Position numbers and translations under genes: made by a program
The notes under the pieces: generated by a model
Told to the model about the DNA's origin: nothing
Seen by the model: only the letters and a program-made list of their open reading frames with translations
Database searches by the model: none
DNA from: Phaeosaccion multiseriatum
Lineage: Eukaryota > Ochrophyta, other classes
Assembly (NCBI GenBank): GCA_965112735.1
Contig: OZ218955.1
Coordinates: 2,046,001 to 2,110,000, forward strand
DNA: 64,000 bases
Reading direction: 5' to 3'
Shown here: positions 32,551 to 45,158 of the stretch, in pieces
Layout: each line of letters opens with the position of its first letter
Numbering within the stretch: position 1 is the stretch's first letter

Positions 32551-34225
32551 CTATGTCACTACCGTACTTCTATTCCTGGGCTTGCCACCACCACCGCCGC
32601 CACCGCTGCGACTGCTGCTTTTCCTCCTTCTGCTGCTACCGATGCCTTTGCTGCCCTTCCCCTCCTCCTGCTGCGGCTCCCGAGCTAAGGCGCCGGCGCG
32701 GTGCGGAGGCCACAAGATGTGCGATACCCGACACTCGATGAGGGCCATCGGGATCTGAGGTAGAGGTGAGGAGGGTAGAAGGGAGGTGTGGAGAGGAGAT
32801 ATGGAAGAGGGACACGGGAGGGCAATAGGCGGGCAGTCGAGGAGAGGTAGGGGTGGAGAGGAAGGGGAGAGGAAGGCAGGGGGGTCACACGGAATCGCAC
32901 ACCATGGTCTAGAGTCAGCGGGGGGGACGGAGGAGGGATGCAGAAGGGTGCGAAAGGGCCTCTCTTTCCTGTCTTGTTAGCAATGAGAACACCCTCGCTC
33001 CTCCCCCTTGTGCTGCCTCTTCCCCACCCTCGCTCCCCTTCTTGTGTCGTCTCTTCCCCACCCAGTCCACTCACTTCTCCAAACACGTTACTGTCCTCAC
33101 TGACGTCCGCGTTGTCTCCCTCTACCCAGCAATGTCCTTTGGGCACGATGCGAATCATTTGGGCTGCCCTCCACCCTCTCGTCAGCCCCCGTGGCCCTTC
33201 TGCTGCTCGAGCAAGTTCATCGGGCATCGGCATGCAGACAAAGGAGTTCAAGCAAAAGCCCCCGTCAAAGACAGCAAGAGAAGGGAAGAGGGATAAGAGT
33301 TGAGTCTTTCCGTCCGCTATACACATATGAAGGTTGGAAGGAGATCCTCGCAAGTCACTCACATATTCAGTCGGCCTGTCAGTCAGTCAGTCAGTCACTC
33401 TCAGCCACTCACCCGCTTTGAGCTGAGGGCGTGGCCGGATGGCATCCCCGGGCAGGCCCACGAGACGCTTGACCATGCGAACGCTGGGGTCGTACGGAGA
33501 GCTGAGGGCCGATACAAGCAGAATACACAAGTACGTAAGGGCACATAAGAGAGTAGGCAGGCAAGCACGCACGGCACACAAGAGAGAGAGAGAGAGTCAA
33601 GGAGGGGAGTTCCAAGATTTGTAAGGCTTGCTGAAAGACACGTATGAGAGAGACAGAGAGAAGAGAGAGAGAGGGAGAGAGAAAGACAGAGAGAGGTTCT
33701 AGGATTGACATGCATCACTTACGTGATAGTCACGACGTCTCCTCGACTAAAGTCCCGTGTATCTTTCCCGTACATGTTTCCGTAGAGCTTGTCCTCCCAC
33801 ACGAGATCTCGCCCCCCTCCCGGGCTGCGACCAACGAGAGAGAGAGAGAATGACACACACACACACAGACAGACAGACAGACACACAGAGAGAGAGAACA
33901 GTAAATCCGCAGTCCCTTCTCGAGCAAAGCGCTGGTGGGCAGGCATGCACACCTTGAGCGACGAGCCACCTGTTTAAACACACGCACAAACCATGTATCA
34001 CCCATCTCTGTCTCCCCACCTGTCTCATCCTCGATGATCTCCCACCCACACGCACCTGTCGATATCCGCGTTAAGGGTGGGCTGCATGGACCGGCCTTCC
34101 ACCCAGCTCGCATCTCCTACCAGGTCTGTGAAAGTCTTGACAATGGGTACAGCCACGGCAAACACCTTGATCGTTTGGCATGTCCAAAGCAACATTGTCG
34201 CCCCTCTCCCTCCTCCGGCCGCCAT
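32551..34225 (-). CDS. IMMP2L: Mitochondrial inner membrane protease subunit 2 (S26 signal peptidase)
   Basis: Five minus-strand exons keep phase: 34225-34056, 33824-33723, 33501-33413, 33163-33075, 32754-32551, giving 217 residues. After a hydrophobic N-terminal segment comes the catalytic Ser box VEGRSMQPTL (Ser46). The Lys box is RMVKRLVGLPGD (Lys102). Next come VPKGHCWVEGDN, the S26 box shared by IMP and SPase I, and SHILWPP, a C-terminal feature of IMP2-type subunits. The enzyme cuts intermembrane-space sorting signals from mitochondrial precursors and normally works with IMP1. An extra Gly/Ser/Arg-rich tail of about 40 residues follows the WPP motif. It lies in the same orientation as the OST3 gene upstream, 336 bp from that gene's stop. 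Confidence 0.92.
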
Positions 34226-34561
34226 TTACCGTAAATGGACCACCGCTCCCCCTTCGCCCGTTCAAGTAAGAAAAGCAAGAAACCCACACAGAGGCACCAG
34301 ACAGTAGCCTGTTCGCCTGGAACGGACGAAACAAGAAGTGCTTGTGTCTTGGGAAAGACAAAAGGGGGAGTAGGAGAGAAGGGAGAGGAGAAAAAGGGAA
34401 GAGAGCTTTACTTTTAGGCAGCGATGGCAGTGGAAGAGCCTCCATACTTCCTACTTTTTCTCCAGTCGACTCCAGTGTTGACGAGCCGATATCGACCCCA
34501 TTGATCGTGCTCGACGTTTGGCTGCTCCAAGCCCAGACTCTACACACCCTTACAGCCCCTT
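34226..34561. other. Spacer between OST3 stop and IMP2 start
   Basis: 336 bp between two minus-strand genes. It must include the OST3 3' UTR and the IMP2 promoter. No defined motif could be assigned. Confidence 0.5.
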
Positions 34562-37500
34562 TCATAGCAGCCCCAGCCGGCGCCGAGCGTAATCGAGGAG
34601 CAGCACCTTAGCCTTGTCTGCAAAACTCGATAGGTCCTTGTAGTCGTTGAGCCATACGTACGACACGCGCACCAGTCGCTTGCCGAGCCCGCTGCTGCGC
34701 TTCACCTTCGCGAACAGCAAATCTTTGACGACTTGGGGAACCACCTGCAATGGGGAGAGGAGAGGAGAGGAGGAGGAGGAGGAGGAGGAGGAGGAGGAGG
34801 GGAGGGGGGGAAGAGCGTGAGAGGTAGGCAAGCCAAGCATTCACAAGCAGCATCACAACTTCCTCCCTCGTTCCCTCCTTCCCTTGACTCACTCACTCAC
34901 TCCTTCACTCACTCACCTCGCCTACACTGTAGAAGCCCGTCTTCATGAGATACACCTCAAAGTATGCCCGTATGCTCACAATGACCAACACCAGCAGAGC
35001 CAGGATGGCCACTTTACGAAGCAGTCCCTCCAACAGGTCCCTCAGCCAGCCCAACGGACCCTCCTCCTCCGCCTCCTCCTCCGCCTCCTCCTCCCCCCCC
35101 TGATCCTTCCCCTGTGCCCCACCAGAGCCTGCTGGGCTGCTACTGTCGTTCTGGCTACCACCACCACTCCGACTACTCCTACTGCTGCTGTTTCCCTCTT
35201 GACAGTGCTTCAAACTCCGTCCGGCAATGACATACATGCCGATCAGCGCCGCAGCGAAGACCAGATACAGAAAGGCCACTGCCCCTCCTTCGTAGAGGTT
35301 CTGGTCGCGGTTTTGCGTGGAGAAGAGCTCCACCCGTGAGCCTTTGCCGTCCGGCTCAGGCACCTGCCCAAAAAGACGGCAGCAGGCAGAAGTGGGCATG
35401 AGTGGGCAGGAGTGGGCAAAAGGTCAGGGCCACAGCCAGGGGCAGCCCGAGCAAGGGCACGGGAGGAAGCAAGAACACGTGAGAGGATACATGCGTGCGT
35501 GCGTGTGTGCGGGGGGGAGGCGGCACACAAGAGATGTGGTGTCGCGAGTGGGGCATACCAAGTTGGGCATACCAAGTTGGGCATACCAAGTTGGGCATAC
35601 CAAGTTGGGCACACCAGGGTGTTGTGTTGGGGGGGGTAGAGGGTCCAGCAGGGCGGGGGAAAAGGGGTCGTCAGTCAGTCAACTCACCCGTCTGAAGGGC
35701 GGCGGCGAGCGAATGATGCAATACACAAAGCCGCCTGTGCCAACCGCGTACGTTATCAGTGTAACGGCCATCCACAGCATCTGACGGGTGCGAGAGGAGC
35801 GAGAGGAGCGAGAGGAGGGCAGCGGGAGGGGGGGTGAGAGGTATGCAAGCGGACAGGGGAAAGAGGGGTCCGGGGCGGCGGTGTTGGGGGGGGGTAGGGA
35901 GCAAGTGTGGTGGGTAGGGTTGGCCAGACCAAGCGGGGGGAGGGGGTGGAAAAGGGGAGGGGTAGGGTCAAGCCAAGGGGCTGACCACGCTGCAGGCCAC
36001 GCGCTAACCTCCCTCCCCTCCCTTCCCACCCCACACAAAGGGTACCCCCCACATCCCACCACATACAAAGGACACCCCCCTCCCTGGGTCGTTCTTTGGT
36101 ACGAACCTTGCTTCTGATGATTGCGAGGAAGGTCCCGAAGGAGGGCTCGATGAAGTGCATGGCCACGCCGAGCATACCGCTCACCAGCAGCAGCAGGTAC
36201 CGCTGAGTGCTCGAGTCCTTCTGCACTGTGATCTGTGGGGCAAGGGAGTGACCGATCGTGACCACATGAATGAGGGGAGATTGAGGTGGAGGTGGTGACG
36301 ATTGGTGAAGACAGAGCGCACACCACACGCAATTTGCATTTCCATTCGATTCGAGGGGGAGGGGGCAAGGAGAAGAGAGAGAAAGAGGTATACCGTCCAT
36401 CAACCATCCAATCAATCGTCGAAGAGAGCGAGCGAGCGCCTACCCACGAGTCCCTGAGGGGCTCAGCTCATGACAGTTGGAGCTATCTGTGCGAGTCAAA
36501 GCCCTCGACCTTCCTCTTGCTGCCACCCCAGCCCCCCCCCACCCTCCAGCGCCAAGCCACGTTAAGCCAATGGCCCTGTCACACGCTCGATAGACAAAGC
36601 AGGGAGTAACCACGAACGTACCTCAACGTCAGTCATGACCTTGATAGTGCGGGTGAGCAAGTCCACGGTCTCAGGCCCCATGGACTGCCCTAGGCGGATC
36701 TGATCGGCCATGTCCAGGGGGGCGCTGTAACCGTTGCCTCGTCGGAAGATGAAGACGTGGGGGGCGGACTCCAGCTTCATCTCTCCAAAAACCTGCCGGC
36801 CCATGGCCACGGTGACGGTTACGGTGACGGTTACGGTGACGGTTTCGGATTACAGAGCAGCACGATTCGATGGAAAGAGAAGGGAGACAGCAAGGGGTCA
36901 GTCGGTGCGCCAAGAATCTCTCTTGTCCCCTATGCCAATGATGGCTTCGGGACCTAAGTCCCTGCTGCTTCCATGCAAACAGCGATGCGTTCCACCTTGT
37001 CGCCGTCCCGTCTGGGTCTCTCCCCCCACCCATGTAACCGTCATGATACACGTAACCGTCCTGTTACCCGTAACCGTCATGTTACCCCCCCCTACACATA
37101 CATACCTGTCTAGCGTAGCCTACATCAACCTTGGTGAAGAGGATGGGGTGTGGGGCGGTTTCGAACTGGCCAGAGAGTTTGTACGATCTCGCCACTTGCG
37201 TGTACCTAAGGGCGAGGTGGAGAAGAGGGGAAGGATGAGGCACGGGCAAGGGCAGGGCAGCAAGCCGAGGAGGGGAGGGGCGAGGAGCGCGAGACAGGCA
37301 TGTAGAGAGAGAGAGAGAGAGAGAGAGAGAGCGGACGCTTGTCTTTGCAATGCGGGCAGAACGAAGGAGACGGGCCAAGTCCTTTCCTCCGAGCTCGACT
37401 CGACCGCCACAAACCCACACCCACACCCACCATTTGTCGATTTTAAGGCAGGCAGAGCAGCCAAACTCGGGCGCCATTGCCGTGAAAAGCACGACTGTCG

Positions 37501-38971
37501 TGTACGGCCGGTCCTGAGATCAGCAGCACACGCGCGCACGCACGCACACAAGCACGCACACACACACAGAGTGTGCAAGGGTTGAAATGAAAGCCAATGA
37601 AAGCCAACGTCAAAGCCACGCCGTTGGGTAGGGTGGGGGAGGGAGGGGAACGGGTCATTGGCGACAGTCGCCGCTCGCGTTATCATACGAAGCACGTTGC
37701 CGAACCGGATACGAAGGACGGCGACCGACCGTCTCCGTCCCTCCGTCCCTCGGTCCACGTCCAATCGACAGATCAGAAGGAAGGCGATCGACACCCCCCG
37801 TCCTGTCCCTTCAACTGCCCACAGTGTCACACCATCACACGGTCACACGGTCCCCATGCTTGCTTACCTTGGTGTGCGCCGATCTGGTGAAGTTGGCGTT
37901 GCTCAGCATGACAACCCCTGATCGAGTGGGGCAGCAGGGAGGAGGGAGGGGCAGCAGAGCAGCACGCAGAGACGGAGGATCGAAACGGAGGGAAGGAACG
38001 AAGGCGGTGACTAAGCGTGAGAGTGCATCCTGTGCTGCAAAGGGTACAAGAGACACCCCCGTGGGTAGGCCGAGGAATAGGGCACATGTGTGGTAGCACT
38101 TGTGCTGCCCAAAGAGGAGAGGCTTCTCCTCTAAGGGGGGGGGGGGTGTGGTCGTGAGGGGGGCCGGCGCTGGGCCAAGCTCAGGGTGGAAACAAGGCGT
38201 TGCTCAGTCTGGCAGTGAGTCAGTCGGGAGAGACTCTGGAAGGGGTGCCATATCAGCAGGCCACCACTTCGCACGCACACGCACACCCACACACACACAC
38301 CCCACCCACCCCCACCCCCACCCACACACACCTTCTGGGGCCTCTGACAGAGCTTTGCCGGCCTGTGCGAGCTTCTTCTTCTTGGCCGCTGAGAGGGACT
38401 GAGCAGAGCAAGAGCACCGGAGGGGAGGGTAGAAGAAAGGATAGAACGGTCAGCAAGCAGTACATTAGCAGGGTGAAGGGGGCAGAGGGCCTGGAAGATG
38501 AATGAGGGAAGTTGAGAAAGCAGGAATACTGGAGTCCTTGGGAAGAGGGAGGAAAGGACCACCACGAGCCAGGAGAATTTGCCGTAGGCTCAGGCTTCAG
38601 AGCAGGGGGCAAGGCACGTCATTAAAAAGAGAGTCTGGCCAACCCAACCCTCTTTCCCTTCCCTCACCCACCCCCTGTTTTCTCTCGTCACTGTCCCCCC
38701 CCTCCACCCCCCTCTGTGATATCCCAGACCCTTAAACCTTGGCCGCGTCCGCAACCACTAATAAGGCCCTTCCAATCACCACCGTGTGCATCCAGAGGGA
38801 CTTCTTCTGCTCCTCCTCCCGTCTCCTTACCGATGATGTTGCTGGCGCCGCGGCTCCATGTTGGAGAGGCATGAGCAATAGCGCCACTACTACTGTGGCA
38901 AGAACAGTAAGAAGGCAGGAGAGTCCTGCCACCCGTGCTCTTCTCCGCCCTCTGTTCATGGCTCTCTTCAT
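34562..38971 (-). CDS. OST3: Oligosaccharyltransferase subunit OST3/MAGT1 family, with C-terminal extension
   Basis: Ten exons, all in phase: 38971-38831, 38398-38332, 37917-37868, 37513-37431, 37205-37106, 36792-36622, 36232-36107, 35780-35688, 35363-34917, 34744-34562, giving 486 residues. An Arg-rich N-terminus and a hydrophobic core form a signal peptide. The luminal thioredoxin-like domain carries the CXXC motif CSAC at 105-108 and ILFTKVDVGYARQVFGEM...SAPHVFIF. Four membrane segments follow, with the family's SPPPFRR luminal loop. In the ER the protein forms transient disulfides with glycoprotein substrates and helps N-glycosylation. Unlike typical members (about 330-350 residues), it continues for about 140 residues: a Ser/Gly/Glu-rich linker, another hydrophobic segment (VAILALLVLVIVSIRAYF), and a basic C-terminus with KVKRSSGLGKR. 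The gene diverges from NmrA copy A. Confidence 0.9.
35556..35611. repeat. 14-bp tandem repeat in an OST3 intron
   Basis: Four copies of AAGTTGGGCATACC; the last differs by one base. It is a minisatellite of mixed sequence, unlike the simple repeats elsewhere. Confidence 0.95.
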
Positions 38972-39273
38972 CTTCCCCTCCCCTTTCTCCCTCTCCCCTT
39001 CGTCTCTGTTCCGTGGGCAAGCAAAACGGATTCGTTTATTTTTGGGAGGGGAGAGCGCTACAGATGCACCATCCAGCGACAATCCCCGGTCAAAATGGGA
39101 GGTTAAAGTAGAGGATCCACAAGGGAGGAGAGGAGAAGAGGGAAAGAAGAAGCGGTGATGGATAGGCTCGTCAAGTGCCATCCGAACCCTTTTTCTTTGC
39201 CCCCCCCATTTCTCCTTCAGAAGGACAACAACTCCAGTGGAACATACAAGGAGTCGAGAAGCTTCAGAGAGAA
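38972..39273. promoter_or_regulatory. Bidirectional upstream region, OST3 / NmrA copy A
   Basis: 302 bp between divergent start codons. It contains a C8 run and an AAAACG/TTTATTTTT stretch near 39,024-39,043. I could not define promoter elements. Confidence 0.45.
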
Positions 39274-42200
39274 ATGAGGTGCTTCCCCTGGTGCCGGCCG
39301 AAGGAAGAGGCAAAAGAACGTGAGTCCGCGCGACTTGATGCTCCTGACTAGAGTGAAAGAGTGGCCAAGCCCTTTGACCCCCTCCCGCCGCCGCTTCCGC
39401 CCCACAGCATCTGTTGACGTGAGAAGCCTCAAGCCCAGTCCACCCTACCTGATCGTCGTGACTGGAGCTACCGGCCGGCAAGGTACTTGTGGGTGAGGAA
39501 GGCAGCGCAAAGCGAGCGGGATGAGCACCTGACCTCCTTTCCCTTCCATCATGCCCTCGACTGTCAGGCGGAGCTGTGGTCGACGCCCTCCTTGCGGTCC
39601 GTATCGAGCCACCTCCTCCTAGTCCGGTCGCCCCGGGGACAGCGGAGCCTTTCTGGAGTGGACCAAGCGCGACTGACCCCGCTCCCGCTCCTTCTCCTTC
39701 TCCTCCTCCTCCTCCCACCACCTGTACTTCATCGGGCGTTCCTCGCTTCACTGTGAGAGGTATCACCCGCGACCCGACATCGGCGCGTGCAAAGGCCCTG
39801 GAGGCGAAGGGGGTGGAGATTGTGAAAGCGGATATGGATGATACGGACTCCCTCATAGAGGCCTTCACAGGGGCCTATGGAGCCTTCTTCGTCACCAACT
39901 GTGAGTTGGAGGGGCCGTCAGTGAACACGAACCGCTCTATTTGTGTGTTCGTGTCTCTGTCCATGTCTCCACAAGATGGGCGGCGCTGGCCGAGCTCCGC
40001 TGTCGTCCTCCTTGCCCATACCTGTCTCTCTGCTGACGTGTGCTCCTCTCACGCACACACATCACAACGCACGCACTCTCTCTCGCGCTCTTCTCCTCAC
40101 CCACCCAGTCTGGGAGCACCTGAGTGGAGCGAGGGAGCAGCAGCAGATCAAGAACCTCGCTGACGCGGCCAAGGTGAGTGGCAAGTAGCGCGAGTAGCGC
40201 GAGTAGCGCAGTCTTCGAACCAAAAGAGCTCTAAGCCTCTAACCAGTGCGACGTACTCATCCATCGGCCATGCCGTTCCGAGCCGCGCTTGACGGGACGT
40301 TTCGGTTTGCTGACTGCTCCTTCGGGCCTTTCTTGTTTCTGTCACTTACATCGCGCTTGAATTCCCTCACCATACGCATCTCATTTGATGATGCCTCTCT
40401 ATCTCTCTCTCTCTCTCCCTCTCCCTCTCTCTGTCTTCCCTCTCTCCCTCTCTCTCTCTCTTCCCTCTCTGTCTCTCTCTCTGTAACTCTCACCCTACCC
40501 TGTCCTGCCCTGCCCTATATCACCAACTGCTCCGCCCCCAGACCGTCGGGCTCCGCTTCGTGGTGAACTCAACGCTTGAGGACACACGTACTTTCTACTC
40601 CAAGCAGCGAAGTCTTCCCCCCGTCAAGGAGGATATGTACGTCCCACGTAAGTCAAGGGACAAGCGAGACGACTCTGGCCTCTACCGGTCTGCCGCTGCC
40701 GAGCTCTCTGCCTCTTCCTCTTCTCTCCATGCTAATCTCTCTTCTCTCGTTCCGTCTCTCTCTTTCTCTCTCTCCTCCCTCTGGCCCTCTCGCTACTCTC
40801 ACTCTCTCTCTCGCCCCCTCTTGCTCTCGCTCCTTCTCACTCTCGTCGTCTCTCTCTTTCCTCAGACTTCGATGCTAAGGGAAGCATGATCAAGTACGTG
40901 GAAAAAGCCGTCCCCACGTCACACATCTACACCTCCTTCTACTTCGAAAACTTCCTCCACTACGGACTCGGGCCCCACCCTGATGAGCAGGTGGGTCCGT
41001 GGGTGGGTTGGTGCGTGAGTGCGTGCGTGGGTGGGTGGGTGGGTGCGTGCGTGAGTGGGTGCGTGAGAGCGTGGGCTAATGCGTGGGTGCGTGGGTGAGC
41101 TTGTGGGTGGGTGGGTGGGTGAGTAAGCATGTGAGTGAGTGAGTGAGTGAGGGAGTGAGGGAGTGAGGGAGTGATTAAGTGGAGTGAGTCAGTGAGTGAG
41201 TGGAGGGAGTGGAGGGAGTGAGTACGTGAGTGAGTGAGGGAGTGAGGGAGTGAGTGAGTGAGTGAGTGAGTGGAGTAAGTTGTGTGCGTCAAGTGAGTCG
41301 AGTGAGTTGGTGAATGGGAGGGGGTAGGGGTTGAAGGACAGTGAAGCGACTCTGCTGCGTCCACTTCAATGGGTAGTGAGAGTGAGAGAGGGGGGAGTTT
41401 GGCCGCATCTTCTCATTTGGGCCTCCTGCCTCTCTTCGCCCACAGAGCCCTTCTTCCCCATAGCATCCCCCATCCCTCTCTGACCTCTCCCCCCTCCCAT
41501 CCCCTCACCCCAGGGGGACCTTATCATCAGCTTCAACATGGCAAACAAGGTAAGCCTGAGCCCACACCTGAGCCCACAGGTGCTTGGGGGGGCAGACAGT
41601 GTGGAGTATTGGGCACAAACGCCAAATTTTACTCACGGGTTTTGTTAGTCAGGGTGGAACACTTTCCTGCTTCTTGCAGAAAAGCCCTTTCCCCCCTCTG
41701 TCGCCGCCCTTGAACCGTCAACCGTCTTCAACCTTTCATCCTCTTGAATTGCCTCGTTTTGTCCTCTTTTTTCTTTGTGCTGAACGACACCATGTACGAC
41801 CTCTGTATGACAAAGGTGCTGCCTATGGTGGCTGTGGCGGACATCGGGCGGACCGTGGCCAAAATGTTCGAATTAGAGGCGGTGAGGCGGTGGGGGTAGA
41901 GCACATTCTCTTCAAACTGTTCCCTCTTCCTTTTACCAGGCCCTCGTAACTGCTACTGTACTGCCTTCCACCACCATCTGTGACTCTCCGAACAACCAAC
42001 ACACGCACACACTCACAGGTGGGGCAGCACGTCTTCCTCAGCAGCCCCGATGCGCTCACCTGCAATGGTGAGGAGGAGGAGGAGGAGGAGGAGGAGGAGG
42101 AGGAGGAGGAGGAGGGAGTGGCCGTCCTTCGTTGTCAAGTGTGCGTGGGGTTAGACCTGACTCGCGCAAAGAGCTGCATTGCATTCGCGTTCTGAGGAAA

Positions 42201-42987
42201 TGCGTGCTCCACGATTACTCTCTGTCTCTCTCTCTTTTGTCCCTTCTATCTCGCCCCCTCTCTCTCCCTCTCTCCCTTTTGTCTTTCCCCTCTCCCTCTC
42301 TCTCGCCCACACAGACGTGGCGAAAGCGTTCAGCAAGAGCCTGGACCGTAAGGTGGAGTATCGAGCCGTGTCGAATGAAGAGTACGCGAAACTCAACTTC
42401 CCCGGCGCCGAAGAGATGGCTACGATGTTCCGCTACAAGGTGCGTCAGAGCGTGCGTGTGTGGGCGCGTGTGAGCGTCACCGATCGGCAACCAAGGGGTG
42501 GTGCAGGCCCGCCCACAAGGTTATCACAAGGTTATGAGGTGATGAACTATGTCAATGGTAGGACAACTTGCCCCCCTCGCTCCTCCTCGCTCTGTGCCGC
42601 CCCCACGACTCCCACTCGATGTGTTGATGGATGCCTTCCTTTGACTTGACATGCAACGCGGCTGTCTGCCTTCCTCTCTGCTGCTGCTCTCCTACCGTGC
42701 CTCCCTTCCTCCCTGCGTGCCTCCCTGCCGCTACCTACCCTCTCTACCTGCCCCCGCCCCCGCCCCACCCGCCTCTGAAGGTGGACGACCCCAGCTTCGC
42801 CGAGAAGCGTCTTGAGGGTTCGCGGCACCCCCTGTTGGGGGACATGATGAAGTTCAAGGCGTGGCTGGCAGAGCATCAACAGGAGCTCAAAGACGTCACC
42901 ACCCGTCTGATTGCTGCGGAGGAGGCGGCCACCTCTGTGCCTGTCTCGGTGTCTGGCGAAAGGGCACCGGCGAGTGGACCAGAATAA
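39274..42987 (+). CDS. NmrA-like family protein (NMRAL1/HSCARG type), copy A
   Basis: Eleven exons in phase: 39274-39319, 39408-39482, 39568-39900, 40109-40173, 40542-40647, 40866-40990, 41514-41549, 41816-41881, 42019-42067, 42315-42439, 42781-42987, giving 410 residues. The Rossmann dinucleotide motif GATGRQG is at residues 35-41. It is followed by GVEIVKADMDD, FWEHLSG, STLEDTR, HFDAKGSMIKYV, the YTSFYFENF segment and VAVADIGRTVAKMFE, all typical of NmrA-like/NMRAL1 proteins. These are atypical short-chain dehydrogenases that bind NADPH and usually sense redox state rather than catalyse. A Pro/Ser/Ala insert of about 48 residues splits the first beta-alpha-beta unit after VVDALLA. It is the intact partner of a second copy 3.3 kb downstream. 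Confidence 0.88.
41000..41315. repeat. (GTGA)/(GTGGGT) degenerate array in NmrA-A intron 6
   Basis: Intron of more than 500 bp dominated by GTGGGTGCGT and then GTGA/GGGAGTGA repeats. Confidence 0.85.
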
Positions 42988-43876
42988 GCCTAAGTCAGTT
43001 GCGGAGGGTAGTTCGGAGCCAGCTCAGAAGCAGTCGGGAGGCAGTATGGATCCAGTCCAAGAGGCAGCTGGCGATCCGGCGATCCGTAGTTGTGCTCTAT
43101 GCTGGAGGGAGCCGCACTTCGCGTAGCAGGGGGTACGGGAGTGTGTGTGCATGTGTGTGCGTGTGTGTGTGCGTGTGTGGGGGGTTATTTGGAGCAGGGG
43201 GGTTGGCGTGAGGCAAAGCAAGGGAATGCTCGGAGGTGCTCCAGCCCCCCCCCGAGCAGTGACTTAAGTACGCAGCCAGCGCCCCGCCAGGATTCGCAAG
43301 CGACTGAAATCCCATCCACCTTAGGCGAGTTTTGCATGCTGTGTGTGACCTTCTCCCCCCCCTCCGAGAACACGTGACCTGCGCACGGCAAGCTGAGGGC
43401 AAGCTGATGTACTTACTGAACATCATTCCCTAGGCCATGTGGCTCCCCTCCAGTCGGGCGTTCAAATCTTGCAGAGGAAAAAATGCGGTTGGCCGTTGTG
43501 AATAAAAAAAAAGCCACGCACGCACCCACAGTTGTGCCTAAACCCCGGCTCACAACACACAAACCAAAAAAAACAAAAAAAAGTGGTTGATTGCTTGAGA
43601 GGGATTGAGGCACACCACCTCCACCGCCGCCATCATCGCATCAGGAGCAGCTGCAGCAGCCTTTGCCGCAGCCGTAGCCGCAGCCGCAGCCGCAGCCGCA
43701 GCAGGCGCCGTCACCGTAGCCATTTGGACGGAAGGTTGAGGGGTACCAGAAGGGAAAAGAGGTTGAGGTTCTTGCTCGGATATCCACGATTGGTGCTGCA
43801 GCAGCGGCGGTAGCAGCGTTTGCAGCAGAAGCAGCACAGCAGCAGCATCAGGAGCTGGCCACAGCGAGCACTGAGA
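42988..43876. other. Spacer between NmrA copy A and the HSF-like gene
   Basis: About 890 bp. It contains a GT-rich run (43,139-43,180), an AATAAAAAAAAA stretch at about 43,500-43,511 that may mark a 3' end, an AC/A-rich run, and a (GCAGCC)n block near 43,665-43,705. No gene is supported. Confidence 0.6.
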
Positions 43877-45098
43877 ATGCCGAGGAGGGGGGACAAGCGG
43901 AGATCCGTCGCCGCCAGCGCAGTGGAGGCACATTTTGGACCATTGTGCACCTTTATGCTAAGCCTTGCTAAGGTTTTGTGCGAAAATCAAGGATTCATAA
44001 GCCTCCGACGCGATGAGGATGGGCAGGGTAAGTTTGTTGGCTGGTTGAATGGGGGCGGGCATATACAACACCACGTAGCAGCGGCAGGAGTATTGACCGG
44101 CACAATTTCCCCACCGCTTTGCAGTCTTGCTCACAGTGACCGATGAGGACAGAGTGGTTCAGGCTTTACAGGACGGTGGTGCCGGGCTTCAGACCTACGC
44201 GAACGCGGCTAGGCAGCTCAACTCGTGGCAATTTAAGAGGGCATCAAAGGTGAATGGCACCTACACGTACGTGCTGCAGGGTAATAGCCGCAGGATCATG
44301 CCTTCAAAGGACCACAAGGAGTTCGTTGTGGACGCGTTGACGGGGATCAAGCGCAAGTCCTCCAAGAAGAAGGGGGCCAAGCAGCAGCCGAAGAAGACGG
44401 GGCCATCACGGCAGCCGAAGAAGGCCATCAAGAGCACGGTAAAGAAAAGGAAAAGAACGCGGCAGGAATCAAGGCCGCCGGCGCGCAGGCAGCAGCAGCA
44501 GCAGCAAGACCCGGGGCGCAGTCCTCTCAGCACCGGCCCTTCGCGTGACGTTATCTGCAGCAACAGCGGGCTCCCCATCCCAGGGCAGGCCGACTGGGCA
44601 TCGCTGAAGGACGGAGGCACCACCCCCACCACGACCACCAACAGCCCCGAGGATGCCCACGCTGATTGGGTACCAAGCCCAAGTATGGCCGGCTTGACCT
44701 TCCACAGCGGGGTGCTAGAGGAGCCCGCCATGGAGAACGTGGAGGGCAGGCCGGCGGCGCCGCGGGTGGATGACTTCCTTCCGACCGCGAGGGACCTTAT
44801 GGAGGATCTGCAGCACTTGGACCTGGACTTCACCACGCCCATCATTGACACTGCCGAGAGCACAGACGACGTGGATGTGGAGGAGCTGGATATGGATGAG
44901 CCACTGGACGTCCTCGAGGGCGCGGATGTGGACGAGCCGCCGTACGATCTCCTGGATGCTTGGCTCCAGCTGGAGTGCTCTGATGGCCATGACAGCGTGA
45001 GCATGGACAAGACGGATTACTCTGGCCATGGCGCCGGGAGCATGGCCATGACGGGGAGCGTGGAGCAGGAGGTCGACAGTCTGCTGGCAATCTGGTGA
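43877..45098 (+). CDS. Divergent heat-shock-factor-type DNA-binding protein
   Basis: Two exons, 43877-44027 and 44125-45098, join in phase to give 374 residues. The N-terminal 100 residues fit an HSF winged-helix domain. A first helix (FGPLCTFMLSLAKVL) is followed by a strand with ISLRRDEDGQ. The recognition-helix core ARQLNSWQFKRAS matches the F-RQLN-YGF-K block of HSFs, and NGTYTYV and HKEFVVDALTGIKRK complete it. A strongly basic Lys/Arg segment with PKK repeats follows (nuclear localisation likely), then Gln and Thr/Pro stretches and a long acidic C-terminus (DVDVEELDMDEPLDV) resembling an activation domain. I see no heptad-repeat oligomerisation region. HSF families are large in stramenopiles; a stress-response role is inference. 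The start ATG is the first in frame in the first exon. Confidence 0.65.
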
Positions 45099-45158
45099 GG
45101 GCCTTTCGATCGATGTTGCGAAGGGTGTGTGGAGCACTAGCCGCCACAGGGGGCTGGG

